Positions 24,201-34,400 of a DNA stretch of 64,000 bases are shown piece after piece. Each line of letters begins with the position of its first letter. Positions within the stretch are counted from its first letter, which is position 1. Source of the DNA: Micropterus salmoides (lineage: Eukaryota; Chordata; Actinopteri; Centrarchiformes; Centrarchidae); contig NW_024041150.1 in NCBI RefSeq assembly GCF_014851395.1, positions 38,265,585 to 38,329,584 on the forward strand, read 5' to 3'. The notes below the pieces were generated by a model. It was not told the origin of the DNA. It saw nothing but the letters and a program-made list of their open reading frames with translations, and did no database searches. The translations under genes and the position numbers were made by a program.

Positions 24201-27200
24201 GAAAAGACACAAACAAGCTCCATGCACATTTGGTATTACCTGTCACTGTGATGTTGATGATGTTGCTGTACTCTCCCTGCCCAGACTCACACCAGTACAC
24301 TCCGGTGTCTGATGGGAAGGCATCCTCTATGGTGCAGGAGGACTCATCTTGGATCCCCATGCCAACCTCACATCCCTCAGACGTGCTAAAGGAAGTGTTT
24401 CTTCTCACTGTCCAGCCGTTGGAGTTTGCAGGTGTCGCACACCTCAGAGAGATGTGCTCATACTTAAAGAACTGACATCTGTTGGGAGTGACGCTCAGTG
24501 TGGCTGCAGGGGGGGTAAAACCAGAAATAAGAATGGATTTCAATTTTTTCTGTGTAGGCAGCTGATTGAATGTATGCACTGCTGTGGTTACTTGCTGTTA
24601 AGGTTATAAAATTAAAATCTGAATCACTTCCAAAACGACATATGACCAATGGAGATTACCAGCAACAGACGTTCTGGACCTTTGTTGTCACAATTACTTA
24701 AGTTAACTTACGTAAATGGTTGCAGTTTGGTTAAAAGATTATGGTTTGGGTAAAAATAAGTATGTTACATACATAAGTTACGTGCCACTTTACTTTTGTT
24801 AAAGAGTTGGTATTATGCTTTTTGGCTTTTTCATTAAGTCATTTACCTTTTTTGTGCATGTAATAGGTTTGCAAAGTGAAACAGCCCAAAGTCCAGCCCA
24901 AAGGGAGTTCCCATTAGGGAGCTGGGAGCATTGGGATTGGGGATCCTGCGGGTGGTTTTAAAAAATATACTACGGGTCCCACAGTAGCGCTGATATGATG
25001 GAGTCAACAAACGAAGTTGAAAAGAAGATAAAAGTGAGTGTATGCAGCTGTTTCTGAGAATATCCTGCACAGGCCTGACTCAAACCTGCGATTACAGATA
25101 CAGGCAGCCACACTAACAAGGAGGCTAAACCCCATGGGCACTGGCATTAGTCGCCAGTGTGTCTCTTAAGGTGTCTGGGAGTGAGGTTTACTCACTGTGG
25201 TGAGGTTTTGTTCCACCCTCTGTGCTCAGCTGCAAATCCCACCAGAAGCATTTGAGAAGCGGAGCATTTTGCCAGCCTGACATTACTGACGCGATCATTT
25301 TTTTTCTTTCTGTGCTTCTACGATGGGTAATAATGTATATGTTTGCTAATTAGTAGGTTATAACCTCTTCACCTTCTGCTTCCAAAACTCCTGAAATTAA
25401 GCGTCATGCCTTGTCCTTTCCGGTGTTGTCCTGGATCTGTGGTGTCATACAAGACCTTGTGTTTTTACACTTTTTCCAAGATGAACCTTGGCATAGAATT
25501 TATAAGATTCTCTGTGCCGTTTCTGTGTCTGACTTTCTGCCTGGCTCCGCTCTTTGCAGTTTGACGCGGCTTTCATGAAAAATAGACTAGCCGCAGGGCA
25601 GAGCAGACAGCAGCTTCTGGGACATAAGACATAATACTGTGGTGCATCTGGTGGAATCCCAAGCATTGTCTAAAATGGCCACGATCCGCTCCAGCGTCAG
25701 GGTTGCAGCTGTAACACAGTGCAGCTGAGCCAGGTGGAATCTGTATTTAAAAGCTGTTAATGTTCTTCCAGTGGCCAAAAATTGATAAATGCAGTTATAA
25801 AAATGATTTCATCTGTCATTGTGCAGAAATGTACAAGCCTATCATCGCTTGGTCAATCCCCCTATATTCACTGTATATCAAAATTTTTAAATCTGAGGTC
25901 TGTGGCGACATTTTACGTCAACCAACAATTATTGGTTTGCAGCCCAGAGCCATGTAGAGAACTCCACAAACTGCCATTGCTGACAAAGAGGTCTATTAAA
26001 GAGAGTGTTTATTGTGAATTCTTTGTTGTTTATTGTTATTATGATTGTGTTTTTGTAAAAATATGTTTACATATAGTGTATGCACTAGGAGTGTGACGAT
26101 ATCTCGACATCCATGAGATCTCGACATCCATGAGATCTCGCAAGATTAAAACCTGACAAAACCTGTCTGAAGGGGATACTACCAGCAGGTCAATACCATA
26201 ATACACAGCAGAGTATAGGGTAGGTAGACTTAAAAAATATTATGAATTCTCGTAATACTATGACTTTTTTCTCAACATGTCAGAGAACACATATGTGGGA
26301 TAGATTTTCTGCAGAAAGTTTTGAACATGAGCAGAAAACCTGCTGAAACACAGGAGCTATCAAAGTCCAAGAGTTTATAACTTTATTAAAATGTATTGAT
26401 TCATCATTGAAGAAGAAGAGGTGACTTCCCCAAATAAAGACACAAAAGAGGAAGGAAGACATGAAATCACATGTGCATGTGTGCTGACTCAGCAGGGATG
26501 ATATTACATGAGAAAAGTTGATCTACAGGAGAAACATATCTGAAAGTAACATAGAATGCCTGAGAGGTGCACTGACTTATATGCTGTTATAGTTTTATAC
26601 ACTGCTCCAAATAACTAAGTGAACACTTAAATTACACATCAGATCTCGATGAACAAAATAGTAATAGAAAGTTAATATTTTGCCGGGAGACACAACAAAG
26701 CTTCTTGCAATGGCACATGTGGACGTGCCATTCTGGAGGAGCTGGACTACCTGTTCAACCTGAACTAGCAAAACACAAAACTAGAGAATAACCAATCAAG
26801 AAGAAAAAGTGTATATTGAATTGTCACATGCCATCTGAATTTTGTGTTTACATAAACAAAAACATTTCCACCATAAATTGGTGCAGAAATATTCATGAGA
26901 ATGCAGTAAATTAAGTGTTTAATGATCAAAATGTTTATGTTTTCTATTCTGCATTTAAGATTTCTTAAAAATAGTGTTGAAATATCATCTCATCAATATT
27001 GTGTCTCGTCTCAAGTGTCTCATCACCCCTTTTATGCACTCATCCCAATAAAGCTGCTTGAATACAAATTGAAAAGAGATGATAAAACTCTCTGTCTACA
27101 TGGCTCGGTAGCAACCGTAGTGATGGAGCACGTTAAGCAGTATGGCAGAGCCTATGGCGGAAAAACCCAAGCGTCTAAGAGAAGTTTCTTATGCTACAGA

Positions 27201-27914
27201 TAAAAAAGAAACTCTGCGTTCAGAGGAAGAATTCAAAATAAAGTCACAGATGGTGAGGACAAACACGCATGGTGTAGCTTTTCCTTGTGAAAAACAATAT
27301 AAAACTGAAGAGGAAATATAAGCAAAACAAAAGACAAACAAACAACAACAGCCCACTAAACAGCACAATGTGTTGCTTTCTCCACCTGTTTCTAAGGTGA
27401 CAAAGTAGACTGAGGACAAACACAATGTTTTGTTGCTGCTCTTGGACAATTTGGTGTTTGCAAAATATTTGCAGTAGGCTATGCAGCTATTACATTTAAT
27501 CTACCAAAATTAATTTTCTCTGTATTTCTGAACACAAGCCTGGGATAAGTTCAGCTGTAGGCATACGTCCCAAGGACGTATTGACAGTGTTTGTGTACTG
27601 CAATTATCCACACTGCCAGAAGGGAGACAAAGATTTGCGCTGCAGGTTTTAACATACGTATATATTTACATACATGCAGCTTCAAATATATTTGGTTTGC
27701 CAGAACATAAGATGTTCACAATACTTACTTGAGCAGGGCACAATGTTCGGCTTAGATTCATCAGGTACTACATTACAAAAACACAAATCATCAAGTACTC
27801 CAAACTTTAGGTTGTTCTGGGTAGAGCAAGCTGTGGTTATAAGGAAAGGATAACTCAATCAAATAGCAAACAAACAAAGTCAAATTACTCACAAAGCATT
27901 AGAAAGAGCTCCAT
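17184..27914 (-). CDS. FcR1: Fc receptor-like two-Ig-domain membrane protein
   Basis: Minus-strand exons in coding order: 27914-27893 (M-E-L-F-L-M-L), 24503-24240 (Ig domain 1), 24129-23872 (Ig domain 2), 18471-18343 (Pro-rich stem plus TM), 17215-17184 (tail, stop). All introns are phase 1; total 705 nt, 234 aa. Domain 1 has the fish FcR signature T-P-N-R-C-Q-F-F, the Cys pair, and S-D-T-G-V-Y-W-C-E. Domain 2 has T-E-G-D-K-V-T-L-C-C, F-Y-R-N, and S-D-E-G-F-Y-K-C. The family binds immunoglobulin or related ligands on leukocytes; the ligand here is unknown. The signal peptide is very short, so a mini-exon, typical of FCR genes, may be missed. The tail (about 15 residues after the TM) has no ITIM or ITAM. 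The TM region contains an Asn and no acidic or basic residue in its core. The 5.4-kb intron 3 holds a dead Tc1 and a LINE piece. Confidence 0.8.
18610..19045. mobile_element. hAT-like MITE, left end intact (second copy at 60.4 kb)
   Basis: Begins CAGTTTTCAAAGTGTGAGGCGG and aligns along about 400 bp with 60378-60797. The right terminus is degraded here, so the target duplication cannot be read. It lies in FcR1 intron 3. Confidence 0.65.
19046..20924. other. intronic sequence of FcR1, mostly unassigned
   Basis: About 19385-19612 ends with the LTR-like GTCTGCTTTTGGGTCCACAC string shared with 15.56 kb. Otherwise no gene, RNA or repeat is recognised. Confidence 0.35.
20925..21370 (-). mobile_element. 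diverged L2-type LINE fragment
   Basis: About 400 bp align by eye with 9450-9860 of the first LINE. Shared blocks include ATGATCTCTTTTGCTGGTTC, AGCAGTCTAATA, and CTTAATGTGGGAGTTAAA. Highly diverged; no open frame. Confidence 0.6.
21826..23347 (+). mobile_element. Tc1-like transposon, inactivated
   Basis: Inverted termini are readable: CCTATAAAAAGTATTCAACC at 21831, and its complement ending TTTTTATAGG at 23340. Each is followed inward by GTTTCACCCTTTTGTTTC. The transposase (about 22193-23179) keeps the VLWSDETK, DNDPKHTAK and SPDLNPIE motifs of the DD34E triad, but in more than one frame, with frameshifts near 22440 and 22680-22700. A 16-bp duplication (GAGCTGTTCACGCACG type) at about 22998-23030 repeats A-V-H-A-R. 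It lies in FcR1 intron 3. Confidence 0.9.
24504..27892. other. FcR1 intron 1
   Basis: 3.4 kb between the first exon and Ig domain 1. It contains a tandem pair of ATCTCGACATCCATGAG at about 26100-26136 and a degraded AAATAACTAAGTGAACACTTAA repeat block near 26608, but no gene. A phase-compatible 39-nt mini-exon candidate (27729-27767) is listed among rejected items. Confidence 0.5.
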
Positions 27915-27953
27915 TCTGTTTCGATTTGTCTTCCTCAATGTCAGCTTGTGTCT

Positions 27954-27964
27954 ACCACATCCTG
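27954..27964 (-). promoter_or_regulatory. ETS-RUNX-type composite motif upstream of FcR1
   Basis: CAGGATGTGGT on the minus strand, 40 bp upstream of the FcR1 ATG and identical to the FcR4 copy. A further GGAAGT core lies at 27968-27973, immediately before a SINE. Confidence 0.5.
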
Positions 27965-27984
27965 TCAGGAAGTCCTGAATGTTG

Positions 27985-28262
27985 TTGAGGCTGTGGCTCA
28001 GGGGGTAGAGCGGTTGTCCACTTACCAGAAGGTCTGTGGGTCGATCGGCATTGCCAATGAGTCCTTGGGCCAGACACTGAACCCCAAATTGCTCCTAATA
28101 GCTGTGACATTATGTGAATGTGTATGAATGAGTTTATGTTTCTGGTGAGCCTCTGCTCATCATTGTATGAAAGTGTACAATGAGGTGAATGTGATGTAGT
28201 GTAAACGCTTTGAGTTGTCGGAAAGACTAGGAAGGCGGTATACGAATCTATTTACTATTGCA
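27985..28262 (+). mobile_element. tRNA-derived SINE at the FcR1 promoter
   Basis: GCTGTGGCTCAGGGGGTAGAGCGG (A-box region, from about 27990) and GTCTGTGGGTCGATCGGC (degraded B box) are followed by TCCTTGGGCCAGACACTGAACCCC. It ends CTTTGAGTTGTCGGAAAGACTAGGAAGGCGGTATACGAATC. This is the standard teleost tRNA-SINE order. It starts only about 70 bp upstream of the FcR1 ATG. Confidence 0.85.
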
Positions 28263-28674
28263 AAACATAAATTTTTTTTTATCAATCTTTTAAATTATCA
28301 ATGTTTTTTAAAAACATTTTAAACTAATGGACCTAGGCTTTTTGTGTAAAATCAGTGGAGTGTTCCTTTAGGAGAATGCTTCGTCCAGACAATACAACAT
28401 TTATATCAAATATAATAATGCACATTTGTACTGTTTCTTTTACAAAACCTCCCTCCTGAAAGTAGCAGCCATGTAGACTTAATAAAACTCTCAGCCTCAG
28501 TGTGCATTCTGGGTGTTTCTATTCAAAGTGCATTTCAGACAGGATTAGTTTTACAGAAACTAACTTGCAAAATCACCTGATACAAATCTTTGGTTGGAAT
28601 AAAAACTAGTGCAACAATAAGTGCTACAGTAGTCTGAGCTTCTTAAAAGTGTTCCAGATGTTGTCCGTAAATCC

Positions 28675-30026
28675 ATACATGTCTCCACACACATTCCCGG
28701 ACATTCCCCCAACACTTCATGTGTTAGTGCATTTCAAAATGACGTGTGTGAGTGTTTGCACTTTCATCACCACTCTGGTTAATGTATGGTTATGTTTAGT
28801 TTACTAAATCTACTTGGCGAAAGCTCTGCAGTATGTGACAACCTGGCAAAATAGTGTCATAGCTGTTTCAAATAATTTGCAGCTTATTTGAGCCATTAAA
28901 GAATCTGTAGGGAAAGGAAGTCAGACATTTCACAAAGTGAAGATTAATATTGTTCCACAAACCTTTAAGGCGCTCAAAGATGTTTGTGTTATTCAGGTCT
29001 GCTAGCCTGTTTTTGCCAACAAGAACATTACTTGAAACAAAACAGAGGCATCATTCGTGCAGTAAAGTCATTTTGTTCCACTTAATGTATGTTATGTATA
29101 ATAAAGTAATGTGACACTGTCATACACTGTGAAAAATGTTTTTCTGTGTGAAGAACTTCTGTGTGAACTCAATCATTTGTGAAAGTGACCAATACTTCCC
29201 CAGTTTACTTTTGAACTCACTCTTAAAGTAACATTAGAGATTCTGTTTCTCTTTTGAGGGACATTGCGGTTACTAAAACTTTCAGATGCAAATCTACAAC
29301 GGGTAACTTAAAGGAGAGATTCATGACTTACCAGTGATTCAATTCCCTCCACATGTACTGTGCCAGTGACAAAGCAAATGAGGACAATGCAAGCGTGAAG
29401 GCTTACGGCAACCTCATGACCTGAAAGATGTCACAGCACCACAGTCCTGATGAGAGAAGAGAGGTTTTGATAATGTTGATACTTTCATCAGCGTGTGCTC
29501 AGAGCTGTGAGCTCAACACAGCGAGTGATGCAGCAACGGCTTTTTTTCCTGTGGGTCCACATTATCTACCATTGTGAGGAAGTTAGCTCTTGTCAGCATT
29601 TAAAACAAATCTCTACTCAGCCAAACTTCAGCCTCACAAAGCTGCAAGTATGGCTGCAGGCTTTAGTCCTAAACATTCTGAAAAGATATTGAAATAGTCA
29701 ACTTCTCTTTCTAAAATTTAGTTTTTACTTAATGAAAGCTGCTTGTTGCTCTTGTGTGTTGTTTTTATTCTCTGCTGAAAAATAGGACAGGTTTCCTTTG
29801 GTCAGCCCCTCATGAGATAGAGATGTTCTTCTTTCAAAGTGCTCCTTCTGCTCTGCAGGACTGTCTTTTCCGTCTTGAAGCAGGTGAACAAACTGGTTAT
29901 GGTTCCCACGACTCCACTCCACTGTCATATCTGTTGCATCCAGTGGGGGCTCAAGGTGGCACTGCAGAATCACGTCCTCACTGACTCCAGCTTCCACTGG
30001 ATCATAAGAGCAAACCACCTCTGGGT
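28675..30026 (-). pseudogene. Vset pseudogene (relative of Vset-A/B)
   Basis: Minus-strand remains: V exon 30026 to about 29785 (P-E-V-V-C-S-Y-D-P-V-E to G-N-L-S) is cut at 242 of 342 nt and fused directly to the polypyrimidine/AG and mini-exon of the next intron (about 29777-29740). About 100 nt of the exon, with the second Ig cysteine, and the intron are lost. The mini-exon donor is TTAAGT instead of GTAAGT. The TM exon (29420-29332) is 89 nt against 111 in A and B, a 22-nt frame-breaking deletion. The tail exon (near 28735-28675) has lost its acceptor and its cysteine pattern. No signal exon is found upstream. Clearly non-functional. Confidence 0.85.
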
Positions 30027-30146
30027 CTGTTGAAGAAGTAGCATTAGACCAGATACAGACCTTTTACACTCAGCTACAACAAAGTCAACAACAGAGTTAA
30101 GCTACCAGAACAACAGGTTCCTGATTTCAGGGCTTTTGATAAATTG

Positions 30147-30225
30147 CAGCACTGTTTTCCGTCTTAATCCAGGTGGTTAAAGTGCCCACGACTCCATCCC
30201 ACTGACATATCTGTTGCATCCAGAG
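30147..30225 (-). pseudogene. second short V-set exon fragment
   Basis: About 80 bp with CCCACGACTCCATCCCACTG and ACATATCTGTTGCATCCAG match the middle of the Vset-A/B V exon in minus orientation. The neighbouring 30.0-kb pseudogene has its own copy of this stretch, so this is a separate relic. Confidence 0.6.
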
Positions 30226-31329
30226 ACAGAGAGGACACAAAGTCTAGAGATTTTCTGAATCAGTGAATGGAAAAGCTTCTGGTAGTGAACCAAGGCCTAC
30301 GTGCAGCTGTTGCTGCACCACGTAGGACTCTGAGCAAAAACCCAGGGGTACACATCTATCATTCAATATGTTTTAGACAATATATTTAAAATATATTTAA
30401 ATTAAAAAACAAAACAGGAGAGTTGTACTGACAGGGATTCAATAGCGCACAGTAGCCGTTGCCAAGGTTACTGCCCGGCACCTGGTGTTTACCCATGAGG
30501 TGCTTGACTTGCCTGTCTGTTGACATGGGAAACGCAGTACGCCCCGTGGATCCAAGCAAGTACGCAGGCAGAGCATTGCTCCTCATCAAAAAAGGCCTTG
30601 AGACACAATGGCTGTGTGGATTCCCCTACTTGTTATATCATCACTGCCGCTGTTTAAGCTGACAATTGATGAGAGCTCTCAGGGAACCAGGAAATCTCCC
30701 TGTGCTCAGTTCTTCAATCCATATTTTGTGGCATTTAGCCTTTCATAAACTACATTTTCAAAGCAGTCGAACAACAGTTTGCTTTACTGCTTGCTGCACA
30801 CAAAGGGAGACCTGCAACAGGGCGGTCTGGCAGCAACCTGAAAGCACTGACCAAGTTATAGTCATTTAGGGAAGTTGATTTAATAAAAATCTGATGAGTC
30901 CTTTATCTAAATTAAGGATTTTTATGAATGTTGTATGAAATGATTGCAAATGAAATAACTAGCTCTGTGCTATATAGCATGAGAAGTACACAGGTTGGGT
31001 TTGAACATGTCTGCATAGCTGACTGCTTCAAAACATTTCAAAGAACAATGTGATGACCGTAAACAGGTTTAGCTTTTACTCCCTGATTCTGGCAGCAGGA
31101 TTGTCTTTGTCATACAAGAACCTGTTTTTCTTCACTAAATCTTAACTGCACCCATTTCAAAAACGTCAGTACAGCAGGTGAGCACTGTTAATCACAAAAC
31201 AAATTCTTAGCTTCATTACAAGCAGCACACAGTAAGTGACCATCAGGGAAGTCTGAAGTCTTGTAGTTTTTAAGCAGGAGGAGGTTAAACAGCGGTAAGT
31301 AGAATCAACTGTCCCATTTTCTGCAATTT
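30226..31329. other. no gene recognised; 5' flank of the lectin/FN3 gene
   Basis: Non-coding sequence between the V-set pseudogene and the lectin gene promoter. Nothing nameable was seen. Confidence 0.4.
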
Positions 31330-31379
31330 ATTGGTCATCTATCCACTGACTCACATCCACATGTAACCTCATATAAAAG
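31330..31379 (+). promoter_or_regulatory. likely core promoter of the lectin/FN3 gene
   Basis: ATTGG (inverted CCAAT) at 31330-31334 and TATAAAAG at 31372-31379, 85 bp before the start codon. A start site about 30 bp after the TATA box would give a 5' UTR of roughly 60 bp. Confidence 0.5.
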
Positions 31380-31463
31380 CTAAGTGGAGTTGGTTGACAC
31401 ATTTTAGTAGAATCTGATTGACATGTATGTTTTAAAATGCATTTTTTTTCAAAGGTCTAACTC

Positions 31464-34400
31464 ATGGATTATGGGCTGATCCTCCTTGTGCTCACAGGTT
31501 GGTGCCTCTTGTTTGATTATTCTGCTGTTTGTTTGAGCTGAGATAATATGCGCTGATTATGTCTGGCTCACGGTCAAGGTGGACAGCAGACAAGCCCCAT
31601 CCATCCTACATCTATGGCCAATCAAACTAGAGGAAAAATCCAGGGTGGACACTTGATAAGTACCAATAGTAGCAATGGTATTTAAATTAAATATATGAAC
31701 ACATTGTCCCGCACCAGATGCTCCAGTCTGAACAAAGGTAGCATCATCTAATCAAAGCCAGGCCCAGAGAGTTTCAAGGGCAGAATTATTATTATTATTA
31801 TTATTACCGGGCCCTTCTCTGCTGAGATTGAACAATTTACTTTATTTTGATCATTCAGAAGTGCCTATACCAAAGTATTTCTGTGACAAACTGAGAAAAA
31901 GAGTAACTTAAAGACAGAAAATACTTAAAATGACAAAAGAAATGTGAGTGGTAAACACTAAACACCAATTTACTGAGGCAGGCTGAACTTGGGTAAAGCT
32001 CTAAGACATTAAGTCGAGCATAGCTGTTTATTGTTTCCATACCCTGTAGTCATGAAGGCTGTAGATTATTCACTTAAACTGCAGTGTAACTTTTACTGTC
32101 CTGTTTAATGCTCTTTTAAAATTTGTATTTCAATGTCTTTTTTTTATCATTGCCCTGTTGCTTTTACGTTTTATGGAAAGCACTTTGAATTGCCTTGTGG
32201 TTGAAATGTGCTTTACAAATAAACTTGTTTTGCCTTAGAGTGTATCCTGCTAGAATAAAAAATCTCACCAATAAGAAAAATGTATTGCAAAGTCCCACAG
32301 TATGGCTGAACCCACCTGCCTATTCATGTTCTAAGTGAAAGAATCTACATGCTTTACAAAAAAACGTAAGTAATAAAATACTATATATTACTATAATATA
32401 TATTCTTTGTTTCAGGAACACTGGTCAATGTTGCCTCTGCCCAAACTCGTCAGTTCTACTTTGAGCGTATGCCGCTGAACTGGACTGAAGCTCAGAGCTT
32501 CTGCAGAGAGGTCTACACTGACCTGGCCACCATAGAAACCACAAATGACACCATTGCCGTAATCCACACCACACCGAGCTACACAGGCAAGTTCTCAATA
32601 TTGGAAACACATAGACGGGTTTCTGTGCAATGTCGTCACAGAGATGCAAGAGCAACAAGGGGGCAGAAAGGAGAACCAACACGCGGCATATCTAGCAATA
32701 GTGTTGAGCAAATTACTCAAAAATTGTAATGAGTTAAAAGTAACTCATTACAGTATTACTTTACATTTTCCTGGGTATTACAGTTTTTCTCCATTGCTTA
32801 AACACTATAAGCTGACTTTTTAACAACTTAACTTCATTTCACAAAAAGCACACCCAATTCTCTAAACTCTACACAAAAATCACTTAATTTCTCATTGCCT
32901 ACACCGTGTGGTCATTGAGAAAGAACTAACATTCAATATTGTTCACTCAATCAGCACAGGTTGAGCTCTGTTAGCACACAGCTACCCAGGTGGAAACACA
33001 AAGAGTCGTAATTGATAACACACCAATCAGAAGCTTCAATAGATAAAGAGTCAGAGTCAGTTCATTCAGTTTTGGAACAATGGATCCAGAAAAATCTGAA
33101 GGAAGAGGTGTGGGATGCCAGAGAGGAGGAAGAGGAAGATGAGGAGGAGGAAACACAGTATAGGGAGGAGTAAGAAGTGAAGGAAGGGGAACAGTAGGAG
33201 TTGGAGGAGGAGATGGGATAGGAGGAAGATGAGGAGATGGAGAAGGCGGAGCAGGAGCAGGGAGGTGGAGGAGGAGGTGGATAACGAGAATCTCTGGCCT
33301 GTCCCAGATCAAAGACAAGTCGCTGGGGGCAGAATAATTTGTTGTTTGGTGTGTTGAACTGTACAGAACACTAAGGAATACAAAGTGTGTGCAAATGTGC
33401 CAATGTATACATTTGTTATTTCTTTTGTGTTCGTCATGTGAAAATGTTTCTGAGGGGGAGAACCACAATCAACATTACTTAAAACCAGTTTGTGTAGTAT
33501 TGTTTTGAATTTTTCTCACCAGTGTGTAAGACTGTGTTGTAGTTTGTGTGTCATGTCTGAGGGCAAAGTTTGGTTTTTGAGCAAGACTGAATGGTTTTGA
33601 GTGGAGAGCTTCATTTTGTCATGTTTGGGGAACTGGGTGAGAAGTTGTGGATTTGTGTTTAGAGTTTCGACAAAAAGAGGCATCATTTTAAGAAATTTGT
33701 TTTAGCAATCGAGAAAAACTGTGATGGTAGGCAAACTAGTTATGTTACTTGATACGTTACTATTGCCTTCAAAGCCCCACACCACCCCATCCCTAATAGT
33801 GAAAACCTGTTCAGCAGCTCATTTTCTGGAACAGTAATTAACCTGAGGCAGAGCCAATCCTGATCTCCTTGGGCCCGTCCTACCTGATGTGTGAGCAATG
33901 TTAACAATTTGCCATTGCCGCACAATCACACATAACACTGCAATGCTCTCACTACAATCCTAAGAAGCCTGAATGGAAACCTCTTCTAGAAAAGTCCAGT
34001 GCTGGTTTGAACTGACCTCTGCGCACTAACTCAGTCTTCATAAAGTCTGCTGGGTCATTTGGTGGCACAGCAACTGTTCAATTAGCGTCTAAGCTGCTTG
34101 TATATGATACTGGCTCTACATCTCTGGCTGAGGCTGCCTGTGTTTCACCTGGGCCACTGTGACATGCTAAAGACGTCTGGACAGGGACACCAAAGCTATG
34201 CAGAATTGTAGTACTGAGTGTATAGGACGGTCCAACCAGCAGAACTGAAAACACTGCAGCCTCTCAGACCTGATGAGGCTGTACAGTAGGCTAAAGATAT
34301 ATTTAAAAATAATATAAATCAAAGCAAGTCCCCCCCCGACTTTCTAAGTAATAGCATATTCACAACAGCAGCAAGGAGTAGCCTATGATTTTTACAGAAC

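Noticed and set aside
24843..25778. Small open frames upstream of FcR1 Ig domain 1
   Set aside because: No family motif, low-complexity or repeat-like context, and no splice phase linking them to FcR1.
27729..27767. 39-nt phase-1 mini-exon between the FcR1 leader and Ig domain 1
   Set aside because: Good donor and correct phase, but the peptide (L-P-D-E-S-K-P-N) is not leader-like and no equivalent was found in FcR2.
27990..28060. tRNA gene
   Set aside because: The tRNA-like head is followed by the tRNA-unrelated body typical of SINEs, and the cloverleaf is degraded.
32971..33468. Proline-rich 165-codon minus-strand frame
   Set aside because: Complement of the purine-rich GGAGGA tract inside a DNA transposon.
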